DNA of 6,940 nt. It comes from Gammaproteobacteria bacterium. Its GTDB lineage: Bacteria > Pseudomonadota > Gammaproteobacteria > Steroidobacterales > BM003. Each line of letters starts with the position of its first letter. The stretch's first letter is position 1. The position numbers and the translations under genes are program-made. The notes below the pieces were generated by a model. It was given only the letters and a program-made list of their open reading frames with translations, did not search any database and had not been told where the DNA came from. Below, piece by piece: positions 1 through 5,628 of this stretch. Location of the stretch: positions 1 through 6,940 of the forward strand of contig JAPHSC010000026.1 of NCBI GenBank assembly GCA_026193125.1, given 5' to 3'.

Positions 1-1
1 G

Positions 2-475
2 CAAAGTTATCGCGCCAGTGACTGCCTTATCGCACGTCGCGGCTGGTGTGTCCCCAAAGCGGCACTGCTGGCCGCCTGCGCCCGCGTGATCGGCGTTCCT
101 GCTCGCTGCGGCTACGCCGACGTCCGCAATCACCTGGCCACGCGAAAGCTGCTGGAATCCATGTGTACCGACGTTTTCTTCTGGCATTCCTTCAGCGACC
201 TGTACCTGGAGGGCAAGTGGGTCAAGGCCACGCCCGCCTTCAACAGGAGCCTTTGCGACAAGTTTGGCCTCAAGCCGCTGGAGTTCGACGGCAGAAGCGA
301 TTCCCTGTTTCACGAATTCGACCGCGCGGGCAACAAGCACATGGAGTACATCCGGTTTCGCGGGACCTATGCGGACGTCCCCTACGCAGAGATCATCGCC
401 ACGTTTGTCGAAGAATATGGCGAAGAAGACGAGGGGCTGGACGGTGATTTCGAGGCCGAAGCCGGACACGACTAA
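2..475 (+). CDS. Transglutaminase-like domain protein, C-terminal part (5' end outside window)
   Basis: The reading frame is open from base 2 and ends at TAA 473-475, so 157 codons are visible and the N-terminus is missing. The protein belongs to the bacterial transglutaminase-like superfamily, papain-fold enzymes of mostly unknown substrate. The visible part carries the cysteine site GWCVPKA (Cys about residue 16 of the fragment), then GVPARCGYADVRNHL, then the histidine site FFWHSFSDLYLEGKW (His about 62), then WVKATPAFN, LEFDGRSDS and HMEYIRFRGTYADVPY. That order is typical of the family. The third catalytic position, usually Asp in a DPT-like motif, falls at ATP here, so the Asp is not obvious; this is an inference from alignment by eye. 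The tail is acidic (EEYGEEDEGLDGDFEAEAG). No signal peptide can be judged. A GTG at base 86 is internal and should not be used as the start. It converges with the minus-strand gene ending at 472. Family assignment is confident; function is not. Confidence 0.85.
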   Translation, partial: QSYRASDCLIARRGWCVPKAALLAACARVIGVPARCGYADVRNHLATRKLLESMCTDVFFWHSFSDLYLEGKWVKATPAFNRSLCDKFGLKPLEFDGRSDSLFHEFDRAGNKHMEYIRFRGTYADVPYAEIIATFVEEYGEEDEGLDGDFEAEAGHD

Positions 476-717
476 GGCTGGCGCGAACGTTCCAAACATT
501 CCTCGTGTGGCAGGTCGAGACGCTCATTGGTCCAGCGGTGGCGGCACACACAGAATCCGGTATCGGCATCCGCAAGGCAAAGCTTGTCGATGTCCAGCAC
601 CTCCTCCTGCTGCTGATGCTGGCCGTCTGCTCGGAAATTTTCATAGGCCCACAAGCCGAACTTGGCTGCCAGCGCAAGCGCGATGATCTGCAATGCCCAG
701 TAAAATCCTTTTTTCAT
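472..717 (-). CDS. Small membrane-anchored cysteine-containing hypothetical protein
   Basis: This minus-strand frame of 81 residues starts at ATG 717-715 (MKKGFYWALQ) and stops at TAG 474-472, overlapping the stop of the convergent transglutaminase-like gene by 4 bases. Residues 5-24 are hydrophobic and follow two lysines, which fits an N-terminal membrane anchor or uncleaved signal. The rest is polar, with a glutamine run (HQQQEE) at 34-39 and cysteines at 47, 56, 58 and 74, the middle two as FCVCRHRW. The cysteines could bind a metal or form disulphides outside the cytoplasm, but nothing proves either. Other starts in frame are ATG at 723 and GTG at 735. None has a strong Shine-Dalgarno sequence, so the N-terminus is uncertain by a few residues. 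It lies about 130 bases downstream of the 396-residue secreted protein on the same strand. The family was not recognised. Confidence 0.65.
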   Translation of the reverse strand: MKKGFYWALQIIALALAAKFGLWAYENFRADGQHQQQEEVLDIDKLCLADADTGFCVCRHRWTNERLDLPHEECLERSRQP

Positions 718-760
718 GGTCATCAGCCCGATCACAGATGATTTCGGACATCAGAATATC

Positions 761-793
761 AAAAAACCACAGCAACGGCCGAGGCCGACCCTG
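761..793 (-). terminator. Possible intrinsic terminator after the 396-residue secreted protein gene
   Basis: On the minus strand a stem CAG/CTG and CGGC/GCCG closed by a CTCG tetraloop, with an internal mismatch between the two helices, is followed after TG by a run of six T (complement of A 761-766). It sits about 55 bases past the stop of the 848-2038 gene. The stem is imperfect, so this is a tentative call. Confidence 0.35.
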
Positions 794-847
794 CGAGGGG
801 AGGAATGCGGCGTCAGAATGCTGCCGGAGAAAGCCCGGGGCAAGCCA

Positions 848-2038
848 TCAGTCCAGCCGAACGGCCTCGCCACCGGGCGGGACTCCCTCGGCAATCACGG
901 GGCGGCCGTACTCAATGGTGAGCCTGGTCGGCCCGCGCTGGTAAAACAGGAACAGCGGTTCGGCCGCGTCGGTGGGATCAATGAACTCACAGACATTGCT
1001 CACGCTGTCGCTGGCAGTCTGTCCCTTGCACAGCAACTCGCCCAGCGTGTCGCCGACCGGAGACTTCAGCAAGTAGGTGACCTGCCCCGCACGTTCCAAC
1101 TCCTCGTCAAACGGGATTGCTTCATCGAATTCGAGGTCGAATGCGCCAGGGAAAAACTCAGTCAGGTCGCCGAGCGGAGGATCGGTGCCCTGGTTTTCGC
1201 TGATGCCCCAGCGCCCGTCCAGATCGATCAAAAGCTGATCGCCGACGGGACCTACAGAAAAGGTTCGGAAGCCGAACACCAGGCTCTGGTATTCCACGAA
1301 CAGACTGTCGTTGGTCTTCACCTGGAGAAGGCCCGGGCGGTCGGCCAGCACGCTGAGGTGGCCGATCGGATCCATGTCCGGCACCGCACCCGTGGACTCG
1401 CAGCCAAAACAATCTCCACCGCTGAGGCGCAGGATCTCGGCAAAAAAGCTGTCCTCGACCATGTGGGCGCCTGTATACAGCCACTCACTCCGGCCGGACT
1501 CGTCGTACACCAGAGGGTAAATGGCCGTAGCGGTGCCCTGGCGCGCCACCAGTAATCCTTGGTTGGCCAGGTCCGGGGCGAAGTAGAGACCCGGCTCAGC
1601 ACCCGGCCTGCTCCCGCTCTGGTTCGCGCAGTCACTCCCCTTCGGACAGACCAGGGCCACGGACTGATCGAAAGCTTCGCCTTGAAAATCCGCCTGTATC
1701 GTCAGGCTGTCGAATTGGGGTTGGCTGGCGCGAACGGCTTCGCTCATGTCCACCAGCACGCGATAGGGAGTGTCGCTCGTATTGCAGGTGATGTGAATTA
1801 CGACAATTTCGAATTCGATCTGCACAGTCTGTCCGTCAAAGGACTTGACAACCGGTTTCTGCTCACCGGGATGGCAATCGGTGGGCCAGGTGCCACTGAT
1901 TTCAATGATGAATGGCCCGTTGCCAGGAAAACGCGGATGCAGGTCTGCCTGCGACCGGGAAAAATCGGCCGATGCGCTGGATTGCAGCAATGTCAGCAAG
2001 AGCAGTATGTAGAGCAGTTTTGTCATCTGTGTGTTCAT
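848..2038 (-). CDS. Secreted hypothetical protein with signal peptide, 396 residues
   Basis: The start is set at ATG 2038-2036 because GGAGG (2047-2043) lies 4 bases upstream; a longer frame to 2053 would bury this site. The stop is TGA 850-848. The N-terminus MNTQMTKLLYILLLLTLLQS followed by SASA and then D is a standard signal peptide with an AxA-type cleavage site near residue 24, so the protein is exported. The mature part is acidic, with cysteines mostly in pairs or clusters (TDC, ITCNTS, LVCPKGSDC, GGDCFGCES, ELLCKG, NVCEF), which suits disulphides outside the cytoplasm. Segments such as GLYFAPDLANQGLLVARQGT, SEWLYTGAH and GHLSVLADRPGLL suggest beta strands and turns of an extracellular domain. 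No catalytic motif, lipobox, anchor or C-terminal sorting signal was recognised. It is isolated between a 130-base gap and a 200-base gap. The coding call is strong; the function is unknown. Confidence 0.85.
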   Translation of the reverse strand: MNTQMTKLLYILLLLTLLQSSASADFSRSQADLHPRFPGNGPFIIEISGTWPTDCHPGEQKPVVKSFDGQTVQIEFEIVVIHITCNTSDTPYRVLVDMSEAVRASQPQFDSLTIQADFQGEAFDQSVALVCPKGSDCANQSGSRPGAEPGLYFAPDLANQGLLVARQGTATAIYPLVYDESGRSEWLYTGAHMVEDSFFAEILRLSGGDCFGCESTGAVPDMDPIGHLSVLADRPGLLQVKTNDSLFVEYQSLVFGFRTFSVGPVGDQLLIDLDGRWGISENQGTDPPLGDLTEFFPGAFDLEFDEAIPFDEELERAGQVTYLLKSPVGDTLGELLCKGQTASDSVSNVCEFIDPTDAAEPLFLFYQRGPTRLTIEYGRPVIAEGVPPGGEAVRLD

Positions 2039-2042
2039 GGAA

Positions 2043-2047
2043 CCTCC
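2043..2047 (-). promoter_or_regulatory. Ribosome binding site of the secreted 396-residue protein
   Basis: On the minus strand GGAGG is followed by TTCC and ATG at 2038. This near-perfect anti-16S match selects the ATG at 2038 over the upstream in-frame start at 2053. Confidence 0.8.
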
Positions 2048-2131
2048 GCCCAAAGCTGAGGGGTTGCAGCTGTCTCAATTAGCAGGCCGCAGGAAAACCG
2101 CCAGGTGCCGCTCCGGCGATTCAAATAATCG

Positions 2132-2162
2132 ATATAGCTATATTAGTCCTGTTTTTCGTCAA
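2132..2162 (-). promoter_or_regulatory. Candidate promoter/operator with 12-base palindrome upstream of the secreted protein gene
   Basis: On the minus strand a TTGACG hexamer (2162-2157) matches a sigma-70 -35 box. An AT-rich stretch with the perfect palindrome ATATAGCTATAT (2132-2143) lies where the -10 box would fall. No hexamer at 16-18 bases spacing is a good match to TATAAT, so the -10 is uncertain. The palindrome could be an operator. It lies about 95-125 bases upstream of the gene start. Confidence 0.35.
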
Positions 2163-2243
2163 TCGTGAAATGGCGCCCGGGGCCGGACTGAAAAAGCGCC
2201 ACCAGGATCCGGGCATGCCCGGTAAAGTTGGCTCAAGTCCAAC

Positions 2244-2411
2244 TCAGCCGTTGACGAAAAACGCGTAATAGATCACGTAAAACCATGAAAAGATTCCATG
2301 CAGGATGGCCCACCCGATCGATTCATTGACGTGAAAGGAAATGGCCATGGCCAGCGCGGAACCGAATCCCACGCCTTGCCAGCCGACCTGGTTGACAACG
2401 ACTCTGCTCAT
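2244..2411 (-). CDS. Small hydrophobic conserved-type membrane protein, 55 residues
   Basis: The start is ATG 2411-2409 because AGGAG (2423-2419) lies 7 bases upstream; the longer frame to 2480 has no such site and adds a basic, unrelated-looking extension. The stop is TGA 2246-2244. The protein begins MSRVVVNQVGWQGVGFGSAL. It then has two hydrophobic stretches, roughly residues 12-27 and 30-52, containing AMAISFHVNESIGWAILHGI and FSWFYVIYYAFF. It should be an inner-membrane hairpin. The pattern of a Gly/Ser-rich first helix and an aromatic WAILHGIFSWFYVIYY second helix resembles short conserved hypothetical membrane proteins that I recall from many bacteria, whose role is not known to me. 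It is a single gene with about 200 bases on one side and 296 on the other. Confidence 0.75.
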   Translation of the reverse strand: MSRVVVNQVGWQGVGFGSALAMAISFHVNESIGWAILHGIFSWFYVIYYAFFVNG

Positions 2412-2633
2412 GTCTGTACTCCTGACTTTCCAAAGCAATGGCAGGCGCATCGCGCGCACCTGTTTTCCCAGTGTAGCCACTCGGTAGCGCGACGGGAACG
2501 ATCGCGGCTATGGAAGTTATGAAAGAAGTCTCCGTAAGAGTGGAGCAAATGGGCCCGACTCCCAACACGGATTCGATTTTGCGCTTCTGACCAATTGCAG
2601 CCCTTTCGAGCCCTGAAGATCGGTGTATCCAGA
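2412..2633. other. Intergenic stretch between the 55-residue gene and the hydrolase-flanking repeat
   Basis: Frames of 70-100 codons cross this stretch on both strands, but they have basic, Arg/Ser/His-rich compositions, no ribosome binding site and no recognisable domain, so no gene is called. It must hold the promoter of the 55-residue gene at its left end, but no convincing -35/-10 pair was identified. Confidence 0.4.
2419..2423 (-). promoter_or_regulatory. Ribosome binding site of the 55-residue membrane protein
   Basis: AGGAG on the minus strand, 7 bases before ATG 2411. It decides the short start against the longer frame that begins at 2480. Confidence 0.8.
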
Positions 2634-2708
2634 CTTCCGCTTTCTGGCTCGAAGCGGAGATTTACTGGGAGGTTTGCAGATAGCCGCTTCCGACCCAGAA
2701 CGGGCATT
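2634..2708 (+). repeat. Left arm of an imperfect inverted repeat flanking the carbon-nitrogen hydrolase
   Basis: Read on the plus strand this stretch has CTTCCGCTTT, then GAAGCGGA, TTTACTGGGAGG, TTTGCAGATA and the terminal motif GCCGCTTCCGACCC..AACGGGCATT (2683-2708). The same blocks occur in the same order and at nearly the same spacing on the minus strand at 3577-3499. TCCGCTT (2636-2642) and AAGCGGA (2652-2658) can also form a 7-base-pair hairpin with a 9-base loop. The right end of this arm touches the stop codon of the hydrolase gene. Confidence 0.5.
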
Positions 2709-3445
2709 TACGGCATGTTGATCTTCTGGCAACTGGCGCCGGATTCGTCAAGATCAATTATCAAGAGGGCCTCTTGTGAATCGTCAAGCATTGCCAGGAG
2801 ATTTCCCTGTTCGTCCCAAGCGGCCGATTGCCCAGAACTTAAAAAGTCGTCCGATGGTCCGACCGCGTTACCCATAATCACCAGCAGGCCAAATTTCTTT
2901 GCTACTTCGGGAAAGTATGAATGCGCGAAAGCTACACCTTCTTGCGGCTTGGCTACGCAAGCCAAATAGACGGTGGCTGCCAGTTGCATTGCTTGATCGA
3001 GGTGTTCTGGAGTCAACGACTCGTAACAGATGGCTGGAACAACGGTAGTTAGGCCGATGACCATCGATACCAGTTCCTCACCCTCCTTGAAAAAGGCCTT
3101 TTCGTCGTCGTGCAACGTCTGCTTTGAGTAGAGAGTCCTTTTTCCATCAGGATTAAAAAAGAGCTGACTAATCCTCGGTTTTGATTTTGATTTAGTGGGA
3201 AGACCAACTCCGATTGAAATTCCCAGCTCAATACTCTTGGTCTCAAAGACTCTCAGACGTTGATCTGAAATATCGAATGCCAAAGCTTCCGCGAGGGTTG
3301 GTTCGTAGCCGGTTACGGAAAGCTCGGGAAAGCCTATTAATTTTGCGCCGTTTATCACAGCCAGATCGACGGCTTTGAGGTGCTTGCTGATGTTGTACGC
3401 AATGTCACCGGGAGAAGATTTGATCTGAGCAATCGCAAGCCTCAT
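2708..3445 (-). CDS. Carbon-nitrogen hydrolase (nitrilase superfamily)
   Basis: The product is a soluble amidase or nitrilase-type hydrolase that cleaves non-peptide carbon-nitrogen bonds; the substrate cannot be told. The Glu-Lys-Cys triad is visible: Glu in IGFPELSVTGYEP, Lys in TLYSKQTLHDDEKAFF, Cys in VPAICYESLTPEHL. These are residues 41, 108 and 140 of the 245-residue form starting at ATG 3445. GFGLL-like and MGNAVGPSDDF segments complete the C-terminal half, ending in a usual strand (ALLIIDLDE) and a TAA at 2710-2708. The family typically begins M-x-L-A-I-A-Q, and MRLAIAQIKSS matches. A start at ATG 3490 would add 15 residues. Neither start has a Shine-Dalgarno sequence. The gene is visibly richer in A+T than the left-hand genes, which fits acquisition from elsewhere. 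It stands alone between imperfect inverted repeats. Confidence 0.85.
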   Translation of the reverse strand: MRLAIAQIKSSPGDIAYNISKHLKAVDLAVINGAKLIGFPELSVTGYEPTLAEALAFDISDQRLRVFETKSIELGISIGVGLPTKSKSKPRISQLFFNPDGKRTLYSKQTLHDDEKAFFKEGEELVSMVIGLTTVVPAICYESLTPEHLDQAMQLAATVYLACVAKPQEGVAFAHSYFPEVAKKFGLLVIMGNAVGPSDDFLSSGQSAAWDEQGNLLAMLDDSQEALLIIDLDESGASCQKINMP

Positions 3446-3498
3446 CCGAGAAGTCTGGCTTGACAAGACTTTGGAAGCGATTGCAGTCATCGATCGAC

Positions 3499-3577
3499 AT
3501 GAGCGGAAGTGGCCGGTAGCAGAACTCTGCGCACACCGACTCCAGCCATAAAGTTATTCCGCAACCCAAAGCGGAAA
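3499..3577 (-). repeat. Right arm of an imperfect inverted repeat flanking the carbon-nitrogen hydrolase
   Basis: On the minus strand this arm reads TTTCCGCTTTGGG, TGCGGAAT, CTTTATGGCTGGAG, TGTGCGCAGAG and the terminal motif CTGCTACCGGCC..CCGCTCAT (3523-3499). It parallels the arm at 2634-2708 block by block and points inward at the hydrolase gene, ending 8 bases from the ATG at 3490. TTCCGC (3557-3562) and GCGGAA (3571-3576) form a short hairpin with an 8-base loop inside it. Confidence 0.5.
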
Positions 3578-3592
3578 TTGCACGCTGGCTGA

Positions 3593-3760
3593 AAAACCAG
3601 ATTTTTCGCTTCAAAGCAAGTTCTTCGTCTCTGTACTAAGTTCAGAAGAGACCATGCATCCAAGACAAATGCGCCGGATGCTGAAGCTGTGCACAAGCAC
3701 CATGCCAAAGCCGGCATCAAGTGTGATATCGTCCAGGAAGTGAGACCGACACGCGGGTAA
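3593..3760 (+). pseudogene. Decayed C-terminal remnant resembling a DUF4242 (SCO4226-type) protein
   Basis: The plus frame that ends at TAA 3758-3760 reads, from about 3665, NAPDAEAVHKHHAKAGIK followed by CDIVQEVRP. This resembles the C-terminal end of DUF4242 small ferredoxin-like-fold proteins, in which an APDAEAV helix and an AG-x-x-x-(D/E)xIxEV strand close the domain. Upstream the frame soon loses any resemblance, meets a stop at 3590 and contains no usable start codon. I read it as the 3' remnant of a degraded gene, perhaps with a frameshift near 3650. The following SnoaL-like gene starts 42 bases after it. The identification is by eye on about 30 residues and could be wrong. Confidence 0.4.
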
Positions 3761-3802
3761 CACTAGTAAGGGCCAATAAATAGCCACGGAGACAAGTCGC
3801 AT

Positions 3803-4219
3803 ATGAGTGTTATTTTTGAACCAGCAAGACAGTTTTTTGAAGCTTGCGAGACAGGGCAAGGATGGGATATGTGCAAAGCATTCTGTTTTCCCGACGCAAC
3901 GTTTTCTTCACAGGCCGGTGCGTTATCTGAAATATCCACACTGGAGGGATACACCGAGTGGATGAAGAATCTTCTAACGCCCATTCCAGATGGACACTAT
4001 GAATTGAAATTTTTCGCAGCCGATGAAGCAGATAAATCGGTCGCAGCATTCGCCGTATTTCACGGTACGCAAACGGGGCCAGGTGGACCAGTACCGGCGA
4101 CCGGAAAAAAAGTTTCAGCCGATTACGTCTACCACATGGTTTTTGACGGTGACCGCATCAAGCACATGACAAAAATCTGGAATGATGCTTTCAGCTTACA
4201 ACAGCTAGGTTGGGCTTGA
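3803..4219 (+). CDS. SnoaL/NTF2-like domain protein
   Basis: A 138-residue cytoplasmic protein of the NTF2-like superfamily, small cone-shaped alpha+beta barrels that include SnoaL-type polyketide cyclases, ester cyclases and many proteins of unknown ligand. Visible landmarks are the N-terminal helix MSVIFEPARQFFEACETGQG, the WDMCKAFCFPDATF segment, the helix TLEGYTEWMKNLL with LTPIPDGHYELKFF, and the strands SVAAFAVFHGTQTG, KKVSADYVYHMVFDGDRIKH and MTKIWND. The TGPGGPVPATGKKV loop is typical of SnoaL-like members. Length is as usual for a single-domain member. The start ATG 3803 has a GGAGA about 11 bases upstream, slightly distant but the only candidate. TGA is at 4217-4219. It is a lone plus-strand gene. 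The ligand or reaction cannot be inferred. Confidence 0.85.
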   Translation: MSVIFEPARQFFEACETGQGWDMCKAFCFPDATFSSQAGALSEISTLEGYTEWMKNLLTPIPDGHYELKFFAADEADKSVAAFAVFHGTQTGPGGPVPATGKKVSADYVYHMVFDGDRIKHMTKIWNDAFSLQQLGWA

Positions 4220-4262
4220 ATGCTGTAGCACCAAATACAGATTCTGACCATACTGAAAATTT

Positions 4263-4293
4263 AGCTCCCCTGAGATTTACGTCCAGGGGAGTT
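4263..4293. terminator. Strong hairpin after the SnoaL-like gene, possible terminator without T-run
   Basis: CTCCCCTG (4265-4272) pairs perfectly with CAGGGGAG (4284-4291) across an 11-base loop. Two further pairs, one G-U, extend it outward. It begins 44 bases past the SnoaL-like stop. On the plus strand only TTCTGCT follows. On the minus strand CTAAATTTTC follows, so neither side has a proper T-run. It may be a transcript end processed by 3' trimming, or part of the intergenic element. Confidence 0.4.
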
Positions 4294-4340
4294 CTGCTAT
4301 GTGCCAGGAAGCCGAAATTGCGTGGGCCTGCCCGTCAGGG

Positions 4341-4366
4341 GCTGCTTACGACCCAAAACGGTCATC
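4341..4366 (+). repeat. Dispersed 26-base motif, copy upstream of the DUF4336 gene
   Basis: The plus strand reads GCTGCTTACGACCC then AAAACGGTCATC. It matches the motif at 2683-2708 at 21 of 26 positions by eye, far above expectation for unrelated intergenic DNA. Its CAT end points towards the DUF4336 gene. Confidence 0.5.
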
Positions 4367-4492
4367 ATGCTTTCTTCAATGAACACATACCTACGCACCA
4401 GAGACATCAAGCGCGTATTCAATAAAGCCAGCACGGACGCAATTTACTGCTGATTGAGATCAACAAGTGCAGAGAGCAAACGGGCTTACCGG

Positions 4493-5200
4493 ATGATGCC
4501 TGGCTATGATGATTCGATGCTCCAGGAGTTCGGACAGTGTCTGTACATTGCTGATGGACCGACCGTCTCGTTTTACGGCTTCCCATACCCAACCCGAATG
4601 GCGGTTATCCGGCTGACTGACGGTAGTGCATGGGTATGGTCTCCCGTTGCTTTGAGTGATGAACTTGCCCATTCGGTTGAGTCTGTCGGCCCCGTGCGTT
4701 TCATTGTCTCGCCCAACAAGATTCATCACCTGTTTCTCTCCGAATGGTCCAGGCGCTGGCCAGAGGCCCGGTTATACGCTCCACCCGGCTTGGCAAAGAG
4801 AAAGCCCGAGTTGAAATTCGATGACGAGCTACGCGACGAGGCTGATCCTGCCTGGGCCACAGACATAGACCAGGTCATATTTCATGGTTCGGTTGCAATG
4901 GAGGAGGTCGTGTTCTTCCACCGCCAATCCCGCTGTGCGATCGTCTGTGACCTGATCCAGCGCCATCCCGAAGCGAAAATGACCGGCTGGAAAGGCCGGC
5001 TGATGCGCCTGGACAGCCTGGTCGGTGAGCAGGGCAGCACACCGCGCGAGTGGAGGGCAAGTTTTTTCAAGCGGGGAGCGGCCCGAGTTGCTCGCGAAAA
5101 ACTGTTGTCCTGGAATCCGGAACGTTTGCTTATTGCACACGGCGATTGCGCACAGACCGGGGCGAGCGAAATCATCACTGATGCATTGAGCTGGATCTGA
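4493..5200 (+). CDS. DUF4336 domain protein (metallo-beta-lactamase-like fold)
   Basis: A 235-residue soluble protein matching the DUF4336 family, which is related to the metallo-beta-lactamase superfamily and has no assigned reaction. Landmarks in order (numbered from ATG 4493): YIADGPTVSFYGFPYPTRM at 18-36, AWVWSPVALSDEL at 46-58, FIVSPNKIHHLFLSEW at 70-85 with the His pair in the usual metal-site position, ARLYAPPGLAKRKP at 92-105, CAIVCDLIQ at 148-156 with an Asp, and RLLIAHGDCA at 211-220 with His-Gly-Asp. The family signature GSTPREWR is at 181-188. Start choice is uncertain: ATG 4493, ATG 4496, ATG 4517 and TTG 4454 are all in frame and none has a clear Shine-Dalgarno sequence; family proteins usually begin close to the residues around 4517. 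TGA is at 5198-5200. The following membrane-protein gene starts 11 bases later, so the two are probably one transcript. Confidence 0.88.
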   Translation: MMPGYDDSMLQEFGQCLYIADGPTVSFYGFPYPTRMAVIRLTDGSAWVWSPVALSDELAHSVESVGPVRFIVSPNKIHHLFLSEWSRRWPEARLYAPPGLAKRKPELKFDDELRDEADPAWATDIDQVIFHGSVAMEEVVFFHRQSRCAIVCDLIQRHPEAKMTGWKGRLMRLDSLVGEQGSTPREWRASFFKRGAARVAREKLLSWNPERLLIAHGDCAQTGASEIITDALSWI

Positions 5201-5205
5201 AGGAG
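5200..5205 (+). promoter_or_regulatory. Ribosome binding site of the four-helix membrane protein
   Basis: AAGGAG overlaps the last base of the DUF4336 stop codon and lies 6 bases before ATG 5212. This fixes the start and supports translation from a shared message. Confidence 0.85.
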
Positions 5206-5211
5206 CGCATT

Positions 5212-5613
5212 ATGAAGTTGTGGCTTATCAAATTTCCGTACTGGCTGGGTATTGCGGCCGATGCGCTCTGGGCTGCCGCTTTGTTGTTTCCACCCGTTTT
5301 CGGCGCGTTGATGGGTGTCGATGACTTTTCGCCCGATTGGCAAATGCAATCTATCATGACGATAGGCGGGGTTTTGATGGCCGGCTGGGCCGTGCTTCTT
5401 CTTTGGGCTGTGCAACGTCTTATTGAAAGGCGTTTCGTCATTCTTCTGACAGCAATTGTGGTCGCCGCTCTTTTCCTCTTGGCGCTTAGCAACGTCCTGA
5501 ATGGAAATTTCAATGAATACTGGGTATTGATCAAGTGCCTGGTTCTTTTTGTGACAATGATTACCAGCTATTCACTGTCTGGCAGAATGGACAGGACGAT
5601 GGTGGATGTCTGA
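5212..5613 (+). CDS. Four-helix integral membrane protein of unknown function
   Basis: A 133-residue hydrophobic protein with a strong AAGGAG site before ATG 5212 and a TGA at 5611-5613. Four membrane segments can be read: about 11-34 (WLGIAADALWAAALLFPPVF), 46-68 (QSIMTIGGVLMAGWAVLLLW), 74-95 (RFVILLTAIVVAALFLLALS) and 103-122 (YWVLIKCLVLFVTMITSYSL). Charged turns RLIERR and GRMDRT mark cytoplasmic ends. The N-terminus is MKLWLIKFPY and no cleavable signal is seen. I know it only as a conserved hypothetical type of membrane protein. It follows the DUF4336 gene at 11 bases, so the pair may act together, but no shared function is documented to my knowledge. Confidence 0.85.
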   Translation: MKLWLIKFPYWLGIAADALWAAALLFPPVFGALMGVDDFSPDWQMQSIMTIGGVLMAGWAVLLLWAVQRLIERRFVILLTAIVVAALFLLALSNVLNGNFNEYWVLIKCLVLFVTMITSYSLSGRMDRTMVDV

Positions 5614-5628
5614 TCACAAAGATTTGCT

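Larger units (their letters stand above)
4220..4492. other. Intergenic stretch with hairpin and repeat motif
   Basis: No gene is called here. A plus frame from about 4210 is Arg/His/Gln-rich without a ribosome binding site or domain. The stretch holds a strong hairpin (4263-4293), one copy of the dispersed 26-base motif (4341-4366) and presumably the promoter of the DUF4336 gene, which I could not place. Confidence 0.5.

Noticed and set aside
716..1555. Long plus-strand open frame of 279 codons opposite the secreted protein gene
   Set aside because: The minus strand has a signal peptide, perfect ribosome binding site and a longer frame. The plus frame has no such start and is a shadow of GC-rich coding sequence.
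2408..2707. 99-codon minus frame between the hydrolase and the 55-residue gene
   Set aside because: It overlaps the well-supported 55-residue gene start in another frame, is Arg/Ser/Cys-rich and begins inside the repeat arm, with no ribosome binding site.
3487..3720. Minus-strand frames of about 70-80 codons over the gap before the SnoaL-like gene
   Set aside because: They cover the repeat arm and the DUF4242-like remnant, carry no domain and have no ribosome binding site. The composition is that of translated noncoding DNA.
2634..4453. Integron cassette array with attC sites
   Set aside because: Single accessory genes with repeats between them suggested this, but no paired RYYYAAC/GTTRRRY sites were found, gene orientations are mixed, and the repeats occur as inward pairs rather than once per gene in one direction. 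No integrase is in the window.
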